Shown here: positions 1 through 8,402 of the stretch, in pieces | Numbering within the stretch: position 1 is the stretch's first letter | How the letters are laid out: each line of letters begins with the position of its first letter | Source: Streptomyces scopuliridis RB72 | GTDB lineage: Bacteria > Actinomycetota > Actinomycetes > Streptomycetales > Streptomycetaceae | Direction: 5' to 3' | Assembly: GCF_000718095.1 (NCBI RefSeq) | Contig: NZ_JOEI01000002.1 | Span: 399,253-463,252 of the forward strand | Length of the DNA stretch: 64,000 nt | The notes under the pieces: model-generated | Database searches by the model: none | What the model was told of the DNA's origin: nothing | The model's input: the letters and a program-made list of their open reading frames with translations, nothing else | Position numbers and translations under genes: made by a program

Positions 1-750
1 CACGATCAAATTGCCGACCAGCTGGTTCTTGCCACCGCCGAGCAGCACCGGAATGACGAAGACACCGAGCGTCGGGATGAACGTCAGCAGCGCGGCGGCC
101 AGCAGCCCCGGCCTGGCGATGGGCAGCAGCACCTTGGTGTGCACCCGCCACCAGCCGCAGCCGAGATCCCTGGCGGCCTCGCCGAGCGCCGGATCGACCC
201 CGCGCAGCGACGCGTAGACCGGGAAGACCGCCGTCGGCAGGAAGGCGTAGACGAGGCCCACGAACGAGGCTCCCTGGCTGGGGATCCACTGGGCGGGCCC
301 GTGGGTGAGCCCGACCGCGTCCGTGAGGCTGTTCACCGGGCCGCCGGGGCTCAGCAGATTGATCCAGGCGAAGGTGCGTACCAGGAAATCGGTCCAGAAC
401 GGCACGATGATCAGCAGAAGCAGCAGCATCTGGCGCTGAGGCGCTCTGCTGACCAGGTAGTACGCGACCACATAGCCGAGCAGCAGACAGACCGCCGCGT
501 TGAGGGCCGCCATGCCGAGGCTGTAGCCGAAGACCTTCAGATAGACCGGGTCGAACAGGCTCCGGTAGTTCGCGAGGGTGAAGCCGCCCTTGGTCCCGCC
601 GTAGAGGTCCGGCGTCGCGAAGCTGTCCCGGACCACCAGGAGCAGCGGTACGAGTACCAGGCCGGCCACGGTCAGTCCGGCGGGTGCCAGCAGGGCCGCG
701 GTGAGGAATCCTCGGCGGGCCCCCGCGCCGGCGGGGGGTGGTGCGGTCAT
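1..750 (-). CDS. PotB-like ABC transporter permease, partial (C-terminus beyond left edge)
   Basis: Inner-membrane permease of a polyamine/opine-type ABC importer (PotB/CysT family), read on the minus strand from the ATG at 750 and still open at base 1, so about 250 residues are visible. A first membrane segment lies near residues 17-37. The family pattern follows: a long periplasmic stretch with TPDLYGG, a pair of helices, the conserved WTDFLVRTFAW loop and an EAA-type cytoplasmic loop (EAARDLGCGWWR, then LLPIARPGLLAA) that docks on the ATPase. Substrate is inferred from family resemblance only, with spermidine/putrescine-like compounds most likely. The rest of the transporter lies outside the window. 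The divergent Lrp/AsnC gene at 1015 is a plausible regulator across a 264-bp shared promoter region. Confidence 0.85.
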   Translation of the reverse strand, partial: MTAPPPAGAGARRGFLTAALLAPAGLTVAGLVLVPLLLVVRDSFATPDLYGGTKGGFTLANYRSLFDPVYLKVFGYSLGMAALNAAVCLLLGYVVAYYLVSRAPQRQMLLLLLIIVPFWTDFLVRTFAWINLLSPGGPVNSLTDAVGLTHGPAQWIPSQGASFVGLVYAFLPTAVFPVYASLRGVDPALGEAARDLGCGWWRVHTKVLLPIARPGLLAAALLTFIPTLGVFVIPVLLGGGKNQLVGNLIV

Positions 751-1014
751 GCGCTGGCCTCCCGGACGTACTCGGCTTGTCCGGGTGTCAGGTGCCCGGG
801 TGGGGAACAGCCTCGGGCCGGGGGCACCGCTCTGAACAGGTGGGACGACATCGGATCGAGTGGAAACCGGTGGTTGATTCCGCGAATATCGCAGCCGGCC
901 GGCCGTGGTGATCCGTGGTGACGGAACGGACATCCCCGCGCAACGTGAGCGGGGAGATGATGGGGGAACGGGGCGCGCCCCCGTACCCGCCCGGAGGACA
1001 GGAGCCGAGTTCTG

Positions 1015-1500
1015 ATGATCGACGACTTGGACCGGCAGATCATCGACCAGCTACGGGTCGACGGGCGCCGGTCCTTCGGTGAGATCGGCCGTTCGATCGG
1101 CCTGTCCGAGGCGTCCGTACGGGCCCGTTTCGGGCGGTTGCAGCGCCAGGGAGTGGTGCAGGTCGTCGGGATGACGGACTCGGTGAAGCTCGGCGAGATG
1201 GAGGTGCACCTCGCCGTCCGGGTGCACCACATGCCCGTCGCGCTGGTCGCCCGTGAGCTGTCCCGGATGCCGGAGGTGCGCTATGTCGCCTCCTGCGTCG
1301 GCCCGTACGACCTGATCGCGGACGTACGCTGCCGGGACCTCGGGCATCTCGCCGAGCTCCTCACCGAGCGGGTACGGCGCGTCAACGGCGTCGCCCACGC
1401 CGAGGCGCTGACCGTGCTGGAGGTCATCAAGGACAGCTATCTGTGGGCGGGTTTCCGTGAGCTGCCCGCGGCGCCGGGAGAGCGGATCATTCCGCCGTGA
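1015..1500 (+). CDS. Lrp/AsnC family transcriptional regulator
   Basis: Small DNA-binding regulator of 161 residues, the usual Lrp/AsnC length. It has an N-terminal winged helix-turn-helix (about residues 3-55, with RSFGEIGRSIGLSEASVRAR as the recognition unit) and a C-terminal RAM/effector-binding alpha-beta domain (about 65-140, including the PYDLIADVRC strand). The ATG at 1015 follows a GGAGGACAGGAG purine stretch. Such proteins are usually feast/famine or amino-acid-responsive regulators that act on the adjacent divergent gene, here the PotB-like permease. The 3' end overlaps the convergent regulator at 1487-1957 by 14 bp. The effector cannot be predicted from sequence. Confidence 0.9.
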   Translation: MIDDLDRQIIDQLRVDGRRSFGEIGRSIGLSEASVRARFGRLQRQGVVQVVGMTDSVKLGEMEVHLAVRVHHMPVALVARELSRMPEVRYVASCVGPYDLIADVRCRDLGHLAELLTERVRRVNGVAHAEALTVLEVIKDSYLWAGFRELPAAPGERIIPP

Positions 1501-1957
1501 CGCCCTGCCCCACCGCGCTGGCGAGTCCGCTCCACGAGTAGTCCTTGAAGAGTTCGAGCAGCAGCAGGACCTGCACCTCGGAGACGCCGGGCAGCATACG
1601 GATGTCGTCCAGCAGCTGCACGAGCTGCGCCTGGTCCCGGCAGGTCCCCTCCAGGAAGATGTCCTGGCTGCCCGCGCACAGCGCGACATGGTTGATCATC
1701 GGCAGATCCGCCAGGCTCTTCGCCACGGCGCGGGGCGTCAGATCGCGCACCCTGATCATCAGCCGTACGGACTGATGGCCGAGGGTCAGCGGATTGCACA
1801 GCGCCACGATCCGCAGCGCCCCGCTCTCCTGGAGCCGGGTGACGCGCTGGCGCACCGTGGCCTCCGAGGTGCCCAGCTCCCGGGCGACCGCGGTGTAGGG
1901 CGTACGGCCGTTCCGCGTGAGGATCCGCATGATCCCGCGGTCGAGGTCATCGATCAC
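1487..1957 (-). CDS. Lrp/AsnC family transcriptional regulator
   Basis: Second Lrp/AsnC regulator, 156 residues, facing the first one. The start is taken as the GTG at 1957 because GGGAGGT lies about six bases upstream and the protein then begins VIDDLDRGIMRIL, matching the family N-terminus. The longer open frame upstream has no family similarity and overlaps the lyase leader. The HTH (about 20-45, TPYTAVARELGTSEATVRQR) is followed by the RAM domain with SQDIFLEGTC. It could regulate itself, its twin, or the pectin genes that diverge from it at 2127. Two paralogous regulators in a convergent pair suggest local duplication, although the two sequences differ substantially. Confidence 0.87.
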   Translation of the reverse strand: MIDDLDRGIMRILTRNGRTPYTAVARELGTSEATVRQRVTRLQESGALRIVALCNPLTLGHQSVRLMIRVRDLTPRAVAKSLADLPMINHVALCAGSQDIFLEGTCRDQAQLVQLLDDIRMLPGVSEVQVLLLLELFKDYSWSGLASAVGQGVTAE

Positions 1958-2126
1958 CTCGGCACCTCCCGGCCGCCTATACCCACCCGTAACCCTTATT
2001 TCAGGGTACCGGCGCGGGTACGCGGATCTCCCGGCGGGGAGCCGGAGCCGGGGGCGGCAACCTTTTGTGCGCGGGCGGCGACCAGGGGACACAGGGACAG
2101 ACACCCCCCACCCCTCTGGAGGACTC

Positions 2127-4046
2127 GTGCGGTTCAGAGCCGGCACGTACGCAGCACGTTCGGGATCCCCGCCACGGCCATTACGCCCCCGGGGCCCCTT
2201 CCGCGGAGGGATGCCGCTGAGCGTGCTCGCGGTGTCCGGCGCGGTCCTCGCCGGGCTGATGACGGCGCCGACGCCGAGCGTGGCACAGCCCGGTGAGCGG
2301 GCGGTGGCGGCCGCGGCGCGGCTGGAGCGGCTCGACCGCGGCCTGGTCAGTGTGCACACGGGCAATGACAACCTGGTCAGCTGGCGCTGGCTGGCGACCG
2401 ACGCGGACAACGTGTCCTTCAACCTCTACCGGGGTTCCGTCAAGGTCAACACCGAGCCGATCACCACCACGAACTATCTGCACAAGGACGCCCCCAACTC
2501 CGCGGACTACACGGTGCGCGCGCTCGTGAACGGCGCGGAGCAGCCCGCCTCGCCCAGCGCGGTCCAGTTCCGCTCCGGCTATCTCGACGTACCGATCTCC
2601 GTCCCGGCGGCGGGAGCGGACTACACGTACGAGGCCAACGACGCCTCGGTCGGCGATCTCGACGGGGACGGCGACCTCGATCTCGTCCTGAAGTGGCAGC
2701 CCACCAACGCCAAGGACAACTCCCAGTCCGGGGTCACCGGCAATACGATCCTGGACGGCTACACGCTCCAGGGCCAGCGGCTGTGGCGGATCGATCTGGG
2801 CCGCAACATCCGCTCCGGCGCGCACTACACGCAGTTCCAGGTCTTCGACTACGACGGCGACGGCCGGGCCGAGGTCGCCATGAAGACCGCCGACGGCACC
2901 GTCGACGGCACGGGAAAGGCGATCGGCGACGCCTCCGCCGACTACCGTAATTCCAGCGGGTATGTGCTCGAAGGGCCCGAGTTCCTGACGGTGTTCGACG
3001 GGCGGACGGGCGCCGCGCGGAGCACGGTCGACTACGTCCCGCCACGCGGCTCCGTCGCCTCCTGGGGCGATTCGTACGGCAACCGCGTGGACCGCTTCCT
3101 GGCCGGGACCGCCTATCTGGACGGAACCAATCCGTCCCTGATCATGGCGCGGGGCTACTACACCCGTACGGTGATCTCCGCCTGGGACTTCAACGGCGGT
3201 CAGCTCACCCGCCGATGGACGTTCGACACCAACAGCTCCACCAACAGCGGCAAGGGCTACGACGGTCAGGGCAACCACGCCCTCACGGTCGGCGATGTGG
3301 ACGGCGACGGCAGGGACGAGATCGTGTACGGCTCGATGGCCGTGGACGACAACGGCTCCGGTCTGTGGACGACGCGCAACGGCCACGGCGACGCGGCCCA
3401 CCTCGGCGATCTCGACCCGTCCCGCCCGGGCCTTGAGTACTTCAAGGTGGACGAGGACGCGTCGAAGCCCTCGTCGTACTTCGCCGACGCCAGGACCGGC
3501 CAGGTGCTGTGGCAGACCGCGCCGGGCGGTGACAACGGCCGCGGGGTGGCCGGGGACATCTGGGCGGGCAACGACGGCGCGGAGATGTGGTCGGCGGCCG
3601 ACGGTTCGATCCGTGACGAGGCCGGCGCCACCAAGGGCCGTAAGCCGTCCTCGGCCAACTTCCTGTCGTGGTGGGACGGCGATCCGGTGCGCGAACTGCT
3701 CGACGGCACCCACATCGACAAGTACGGCCCGTCGTCCGACACCCGGCTGCTGACCGGTTCGGGGGTGCACTCCAACAACGGCACCAAGGCCACCCCGTCG
3801 CTCTCCGGCGACATCCTCGGCGACTGGCGCGAGGAGGTCATCTGGCCCACCACCGACAACACGGCGCTGCGCATCTACTCCACACCGCATCCGACCGACC
3901 GGAAGATCACCACACTGCTGCACGACCGGATGTACCGGACGGCGCTGGCCTGGCAGAACACCGCCTACAACCAGCCGCCACACCCCAGTTTCTTCATCGG
4001 CGACAAGATGCCCACGCCTCCCAGACCGGCCATCAGCACGCCGTGA
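2127..4046 (+). CDS. Secreted rhamnogalacturonan lyase, polysaccharide lyase family 11
   Basis: Extracellular lyase that cleaves the rhamnogalacturonan-I backbone of pectin by beta-elimination. Start chosen at GTG 2127, which has TGGAGGA just upstream and gives 639 residues. The N-terminus is a long signal peptide: Arg-rich n-region, hydrophobic LSVLAVSGAVLAGLM, then an Ala-rich cleavage region. The mature part begins with a fibronectin-like beta domain (LERLDRGLVSVHTGNDN). The eight-bladed propeller of PL11 follows, marked by repeated calcium-binding Asp-rich loops (DLDGDGDLDL, DYDGDGRAEV, DVDGDGRDEI) and the family segments FDGRTG, GYDGQGNHALTVGDVDG and LSGDILGDWREEVIWP. No carbohydrate-binding module is evident. 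It is followed at 4106 by a pectate lyase, so the two form a pectin-degrading pair. Confidence 0.93.
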   Translation: MRFRAGTYAARSGSPPRPLRPRGPFRGGMPLSVLAVSGAVLAGLMTAPTPSVAQPGERAVAAAARLERLDRGLVSVHTGNDNLVSWRWLATDADNVSFNLYRGSVKVNTEPITTTNYLHKDAPNSADYTVRALVNGAEQPASPSAVQFRSGYLDVPISVPAAGADYTYEANDASVGDLDGDGDLDLVLKWQPTNAKDNSQSGVTGNTILDGYTLQGQRLWRIDLGRNIRSGAHYTQFQVFDYDGDGRAEVAMKTADGTVDGTGKAIGDASADYRNSSGYVLEGPEFLTVFDGRTGAARSTVDYVPPRGSVASWGDSYGNRVDRFLAGTAYLDGTNPSLIMARGYYTRTVISAWDFNGGQLTRRWTFDTNSSTNSGKGYDGQGNHALTVGDVDGDGRDEIVYGSMAVDDNGSGLWTTRNGHGDAAHLGDLDPSRPGLEYFKVDEDASKPSSYFADARTGQVLWQTAPGGDNGRGVAGDIWAGNDGAEMWSAADGSIRDEAGATKGRKPSSANFLSWWDGDPVRELLDGTHIDKYGPSSDTRLLTGSGVHSNNGTKATPSLSGDILGDWREEVIWPTTDNTALRIYSTPHPTDRKITTLLHDRMYRTALAWQNTAYNQPPHPSFFIGDKMPTPPRPAISTP

Positions 4047-4105
4047 ATCGACAACCCGTGAATCCGCGGTCCACACCGTTCACTCGACCAAAGGAGCGCC
4101 CCACC

Positions 4106-4915
4106 ATGACACAACAGCACGGCACGCGACTGAGCACCGGGAAACGGCGGGTGATCGCCGGCGGCCTCGGCGCCGCCGCCCTCATGCTCACCACACTCAC
4201 CTCCGGACTCACCCTGCCCACCGCCGCGGCCGCCACCTGGCCGTCGGCCAACGGCAGCGAGGCGGTCGGCGCTACGAAGCCCATCAGTGGTTCCGTGGAC
4301 GGCGGTATGAAGCGCTACTACGGCACCGGTGACCTGGGCAGCGGCGGCCAGAACGAGGACCAGGACCCGATCTTCAAGCTCGCCGACGGTGCGACGCTGA
4401 AGAACGTCATCATCGGCGCCCCCGCCGCCGACGGTATCCACTGCTCCGGCAGCTGCACACTTCAGAACGTGTGGTGGGAGGATGTCGGCGAGGACGCGGC
4501 CACCTTCCGCGGCACCGGCAAGACGTTCACGGTCAACGGCGGCGGCGCCCGCAAGGCCGCGGACAAGATCTTCCAGTTCAACGGCGGCGGCACGCTGAAC
4601 ATCTCCAACTTCGCCGGCCAGGACTTCAAGACCTTCGTCCGCTCCTGCGGCAACTGCTCAAGTCAGTACAAGCGCACGATCAATGTGACCAACACCGAGA
4701 TCACCGCCCCCGGTGGTGTCATCGGCGGCATCAACACCAACTACGGCGACTCACTGACCCTGCGCGGCATCACCATCGTCGGGGACAGCAGCAAGAAGAT
4801 CGTGCCGTGCCAGAAGTACATCGGGAACAACACCGGCGCCGAGCCGACCAAGAACGGCTCCGACGCGGACGGCACGTACTGCAAGTACAGCGCCTCCGAC
4901 CTCACCTACAGGTGA
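4106..4915 (+). CDS. Secreted pectate lyase, polysaccharide lyase family 3
   Basis: Extracellular calcium-dependent lyase for de-esterified homogalacturonan. It is 269 residues with a twin-Lys/Arg n-region, a hydrophobic core (residues 17-36) and an AAA cleavage region near residue 43. The mature domain shows the PL3 right-handed beta-helix signatures ADGIHCSGSCTLQNVWWEDV and GEDAATFRGTGK, where acidic residues bind calcium, and IFQFNGGGTLNISNF. Paired cysteines (HCSGSC, RSCGNC, PCQKY, TYCKY) suggest disulphides. ATG 4106 follows AAGGAGCGCC. It lies 59 bp after the rhamnogalacturonan lyase and is probably cotranscribed. A strong hairpin terminator follows at 4919-4980. Confidence 0.93.
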   Translation: MTQQHGTRLSTGKRRVIAGGLGAAALMLTTLTSGLTLPTAAAATWPSANGSEAVGATKPISGSVDGGMKRYYGTGDLGSGGQNEDQDPIFKLADGATLKNVIIGAPAADGIHCSGSCTLQNVWWEDVGEDAATFRGTGKTFTVNGGGARKAADKIFQFNGGGTLNISNFAGQDFKTFVRSCGNCSSQYKRTINVTNTEITAPGGVIGGINTNYGDSLTLRGITIVGDSSKKIVPCQKYIGNNTGAEPTKNGSDADGTYCKYSASDLTYR

Positions 4916-4918
4916 GCC

Positions 4919-4980
4919 GAGCGCGCGCCGTGCCCTCCTCCGCCGGTCATCGGCGGTACGACGGGCGCGGCGCGCGCCTC
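4919..4980 (+). terminator. Composite stem-loop terminator after the pectate lyase
   Basis: GC-rich inverted repeat directly after the lyase stop codon. An outer stem (GAGCGCGCGCCGTGCCC against GGGCGCGGCGCGCGCCTC, with one bulge and one G-U pair) encloses an inner perfect CCGCCG/CGGCGG hairpin. There is no clear U run, as is common in Streptomyces. It separates the pectinase pair from the importer operon. Confidence 0.7.
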
Positions 4981-5025
4981 TTCCGGCCGTGGCGCGGTCC
5001 GGGCGGGCGACCCATGGCACCGTAT

Positions 5026-5040
5026 TGGCAATGATTGTCA
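5026..5040. promoter_or_regulatory. Zur-like Fur-family 7-1-7 operator
   Basis: TGGCAATGATTGTCA is a 7-1-7 interrupted palindrome (six of seven arm positions pair) that closely resembles actinobacterial Zur boxes of the form TGnnAATnATTnnCA. It lies 48 bp before the lipoprotein start and overlaps TTGGCA, a possible -35 element, so binding would block transcription. Assignment to Zur rather than another Fur-family protein is inference. Confidence 0.55.
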
Positions 5041-5088
5041 TGTGCTAGCTTCTCACTCCCAGCTACCGCTCCGCCCGGAAGAGAACCC

Positions 5089-6591
5089 GTGCACCTCCGC
5101 ATACCCCTGCCCGCCGCAGGTCTCGTCACCGTCTCCGCACTGCTCCTGACCGGCTGCTTCGCCCCCTCCGAGGACTCCGCGAAGCCGGGATCCGGCGACG
5201 ACCGCCGTATCCGGCTCGCGATGATGCAGCCGCCGCGCTCCGGGCTCTCCCCGCTCAGCGACGACGCGTTCAAGCTCTCGCGCTGGAGCACCGCGGAGAC
5301 CCTCGTCACCCTCGACCCGCTGGGCGACGCGCGTCCGGGGCTCGCCACCCGGTGGACGCGGACCTCCGACCGGACCTGGGAGTTCACCGTCCGGGAGGGC
5401 GTGACCTTCCACGACGGCAGCGAGCTCACCGCGGAGGTCGCCGCACACTCCCTGAGCCGGGCCGCCACGGCCTCGCCCAAGCCGAGGATCCTCGACGGTG
5501 TCGAGCTGACGGCCGAGGCCAGGGGCGGCAAGGTCGTCGTCACCACGGACGAGACCGATCCGCTGGTCCCCCAGCGGCTCTCCTCCCCGCAGTTGTCGAT
5601 CCTCGCGAAGAGCGCGTACGGGAAGGACGGCCGGATCGATCCGGTCGGCGCCGGCAGCGGCCCGTACGCACTGGTGAAGGTGAACGGCACCACGACCGCC
5701 GCCCTCGACCGCTACGACGGCTACTGGGGGAAGAAGGCGCGCGCGGCCGGAATCGATGTCTCCTTCGTACCGGACGGCGCGGCGCGCGCCGCCGCGATCC
5801 GGAGCGGCGAGGCGGACATCGCCGAGTCCGTGCCCGTCTCGCAGGCGTCGCTGCTCGCCCCGGAGACGGTCACGGAAGTACCGATGCCGCGCACCAACAC
5901 GCTGTATCTCAACACCGCTTCGGGGCCCTTCGAGGACGCGGGACTGCGGGCCGCCGCACGCGCGGCGATCAAGCCCGCGGAACTGGTCAAGGGTGTGTAC
6001 GAGGGACGTGCCGACCGCGCGGGAGGGCTGCTGGGGCCCGCGCTGCCCTGGGCCGCCGAGGGGCGCCGGGAACTGACCGGCCGCACGAAGGCCGCGGACC
6101 CCGGCGGGACCACGATCACCCTCGCCACCTTCTCCGACCGGGCCGAACTGCCCGAGGTCGCCTCCGTGCTGCAACAGCAGCTCCAGCAGGCCGGGTTCAA
6201 GGTGAAGCAGGTGGTGCGCGAGTACGCGCACATCGAGGAGGACGCGCTCGCGGGGAAGTTCGACGCGTTCATCCTGTCCCGCGCCACCGTGCTCGACTCC
6301 GGTGACCCGGTGGCGTATCTGCGCAGCGACTTCACCTGCGACGGCTCCTTCAACCTCGCGCGGCTCTGCGACAAGAGCGTCGACGAGGCCGTGCGGAAGG
6401 CGTCCGCCACGCCCGCCGGGGACGCGCGGCGCGCGGCGGTGCTGGCCGCCGAGGCCGCCGTACTCCGCACCGACGCGGCGATCCCGATGCTGCACGAACG
6501 CGTCATCCAGGGCGACGCGACCTCGCTGACCGGCTCGGCGAAGGACCCGCGCGAGCGGCTCCTCGTCACCTCGGACACCCGCTTCAAGTGA
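5089..6591 (+). CDS. ABC importer substrate-binding lipoprotein (SBP_bac_5, peptide/nickel family)
   Basis: Membrane-anchored solute receptor of an Opp/Dpp/Nik-type importer, 500 residues from GTG 5089 (GGAAGAGAA upstream). The start is set by the signal peptide, with lipobox LLLTGC and the lipidated Cys near residue 23. The body has the cluster C binding-protein pattern: an early ETLVTLDPLGDARPGLATRW segment, FTVREGVTFHDGSELTAEV, the GSGPYALVK motif, RYDGYWGKK, and the C-terminal YLRSDFTCDGSFNLARLCD region. It heads a tightly overlapping four-gene operon (GTGA overlap with the permease). The ligand is unknown. The upstream Zur-like box and the nickel/opine relatives of this family make a metal-chelate or metallophore ligand an alternative to peptides. 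Confidence 0.88.
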   Translation: MHLRIPLPAAGLVTVSALLLTGCFAPSEDSAKPGSGDDRRIRLAMMQPPRSGLSPLSDDAFKLSRWSTAETLVTLDPLGDARPGLATRWTRTSDRTWEFTVREGVTFHDGSELTAEVAAHSLSRAATASPKPRILDGVELTAEARGGKVVVTTDETDPLVPQRLSSPQLSILAKSAYGKDGRIDPVGAGSGPYALVKVNGTTTAALDRYDGYWGKKARAAGIDVSFVPDGAARAAAIRSGEADIAESVPVSQASLLAPETVTEVPMPRTNTLYLNTASGPFEDAGLRAAARAAIKPAELVKGVYEGRADRAGGLLGPALPWAAEGRRELTGRTKAADPGGTTITLATFSDRAELPEVASVLQQQLQQAGFKVKQVVREYAHIEEDALAGKFDAFILSRATVLDSGDPVAYLRSDFTCDGSFNLARLCDKSVDEAVRKASATPAGDARRAAVLAAEAAVLRTDAAIPMLHERVIQGDATSLTGSAKDPRERLLVTSDTRFK

Positions 6592-8402
6592 CCACTCCCC
6601 GCAAGGAACGCACCGGCGTGCTGCTCGCGCGCGCCGCCGCGCTCCTCGCCGTCGTCACCGTGGTCGGACTGCTGCCCTGGCTCTCCGGCCGGGATCCGGC
6701 GCTGTCCGTTCTGCGGGCCCGGTCCGCCGAACAGGAGCCGACCGAGGAGGCGTTGCGCGCGGTACGGGAGCAACTCGGCCTGGAATCCGGCCCGGTGGCC
6801 CTGCTCGGCGACTGGTTCGGCGCGGCGGTGCGCGGCGACCTCGGACGCTCCTGGGTGAGCGGGAGCGAGGTGCTGCCGTCCGTGCTGTCGGGGCTCGGTG
6901 TCTCGCTGGCGCTGATGGGCGCGGCGCTGTTCCTCGCCCTCGTACTGGCCTGCGCGTTGTGCGCGCGGACGCTGATCCGCGGAGCGCGCGGGACGCTCGA
7001 CACGCGTGAGGGTGGTGGTGGCGGTACGGGAGCACCCGCGGCGGCGCTCGCCGCACTGCCCGAGTTCCTGATCGCCACCCTGCTGATGGTGGCGCTGTCG
7101 GTGTGGCTGGGCTGGTTCCCGCCGTACGGCTGGCAGGAGCCACGCCATCTGGTGCTGCCCGCCCTGGCGTTGGGCATTCCGGCGGGCGGGCTGCTCGGGC
7201 GGCTGGCCGAGGACGCGCTGCCCGCGGTGTTCACGGAGCGCTGGGTGGAGCTGTGGCGGTCCTCGGGCTGTACGGCGGGCCGTATCGGGCGGGCCGCCCT
7301 GCGCCGGGCCCTGCCCGCCGTACTGCCCCAGCTCGGTCTGGTGGCCGTCGGTCTGACGGGCGGCGCGGTGGCCGTCGAGACGGTGTTCGCGGTGCCCGGC
7401 ATCGGGCGTACCGCGCTGGGCGCCGCCGAGTCGCAGGATCTGCCGCTGCTCCAGGGCTCGGTGCTGGCCCTCGTACTCCTCGGCCTGCTGGCCGGGCTGA
7501 TCGCGCAGACGGCGCGGCGGTGGATGCTCGGGCCTGGGCTGCGGGACGCGAGCCTGTCGCTGGCCGCGCGACGTCCGGCGCGGGCGTCGCGGCTGCGTGT
7601 CGCCGTGCCCGTGGGGTGCGCGGTGCTGCTTCTGGTCGTCATCGGGTGGGGTCTGCTGCTCGACCCCCTGTACGTGGACACCGCCGCGCGGCTCGGGGCG
7701 CCGAGCGGGGCACATCCGCTCGGTACGGACGCGCTGGGCCGCGATGTGCTGGCCCGGGTGGGGCACGGAGCGGCGACGACCGTGGGCATCGCTGTGCTGG
7801 TGTGCCTCGGCTCGTATCTGCTCGCGATGATCGTCGGCTTTCTGCCGGCCCTGGCGTCCGGCGCCTCGGAGACCGCGAACGCCGTGCCGCCGGTGATCGC
7901 CGGCATTCTCGTGGCGGCGGTGCTCGGCCCCGGTTCGCTGGGGGCGTCGATCGCGGTGGCCCTGGTGTCCTGGCCCGCGCTCGCGGCCCACGCCGCCGCC
8001 CTGGTGCAGGAGACGCGCGCCGCCGGCCACCTCACGGCCCAGCGCGCGATCGGCTCACCGCCCCGCTGGATCCTGCTCCACCATCTGCTGCCCGCCGTCG
8101 CCGGGCCGGTCGCCCGGCACGCGGTCCTGCGTCTGCCCGGTATCGCCCTGGCCCTCGCCTCACTCGGCTTCCTCGGCCTCGGCGCCCAGCCGCCCGCCCC
8201 GGAGTGGGGTCTGACCCTGTCCGAGTCCCTCCCCTATGTCGAACGCGCGCCCTGGGCCGTACTGACGCCCGCGGCCATGCTGTTGCTGCTGGCCATGCTG
8301 GCGGTCTCCTTGTCGACACTGCCGGCTCCGGCGGCGGGGCGCGGACCGATCGCCCGCGCACGAGCCCGTGCGCTCCGGCCGGAAAGGAGCACCGCGCGAT
8401 GA
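6588..8402 (+). CDS. Fused ABC importer permease (DppB-like and DppC-like halves in one chain)
   Basis: Inner-membrane channel of the same importer, 604 residues, about twice a normal Opp/Dpp permease. Residues about 1-310 form the B-type half: an N-terminal helix, a periplasmic loop, core helices, and the cytoplasmic loop RWVELWRSSGC...ALRRALPAVLPQ with the typical VETVFAVPGIGRT segment. Residues about 325-600 form the C-type half, recognised by HPLGTDALGRDVLARV, its own EAA loop (QRAIGSPPRWILLHHLLPAV) and SLGFLGLGAQPPAPEWG. The GTG start overlaps the lipoprotein stop (GTGA), and the stop overlaps the ATPase ATG. A single fused polypeptide replaces the usual heterodimer. No frameshift or internal stop is visible. 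Confidence 0.9.
   Translation: MTTPRKERTGVLLARAAALLAVVTVVGLLPWLSGRDPALSVLRARSAEQEPTEEALRAVREQLGLESGPVALLGDWFGAAVRGDLGRSWVSGSEVLPSVLSGLGVSLALMGAALFLALVLACALCARTLIRGARGTLDTREGGGGGTGAPAAALAALPEFLIATLLMVALSVWLGWFPPYGWQEPRHLVLPALALGIPAGGLLGRLAEDALPAVFTERWVELWRSSGCTAGRIGRAALRRALPAVLPQLGLVAVGLTGGAVAVETVFAVPGIGRTALGAAESQDLPLLQGSVLALVLLGLLAGLIAQTARRWMLGPGLRDASLSLAARRPARASRLRVAVPVGCAVLLLVVIGWGLLLDPLYVDTAARLGAPSGAHPLGTDALGRDVLARVGHGAATTVGIAVLVCLGSYLLAMIVGFLPALASGASETANAVPPVIAGILVAAVLGPGSLGASIAVALVSWPALAAHAAALVQETRAAGHLTAQRAIGSPPRWILLHHLLPAVAGPVARHAVLRLPGIALALASLGFLGLGAQPPAPEWGLTLSESLPYVERAPWAVLTPAAMLLLLAMLAVSLSTLPAPAAGRGPIARARARALRPERSTAR

Noticed and set aside
5016..5050. Nur (nickel) box for the importer
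   Set aside because: The site lacks the TTGCAA-type half-sites I recall for Nur and fits the Zur-like 7-1-7 form better.
5721..8035. Minus-strand frames of 769 and 483 codons across the importer operon
   Set aside because: Antisense shadows of the lipoprotein and fused permease; repetitive low-information sequence and no ribosome site.
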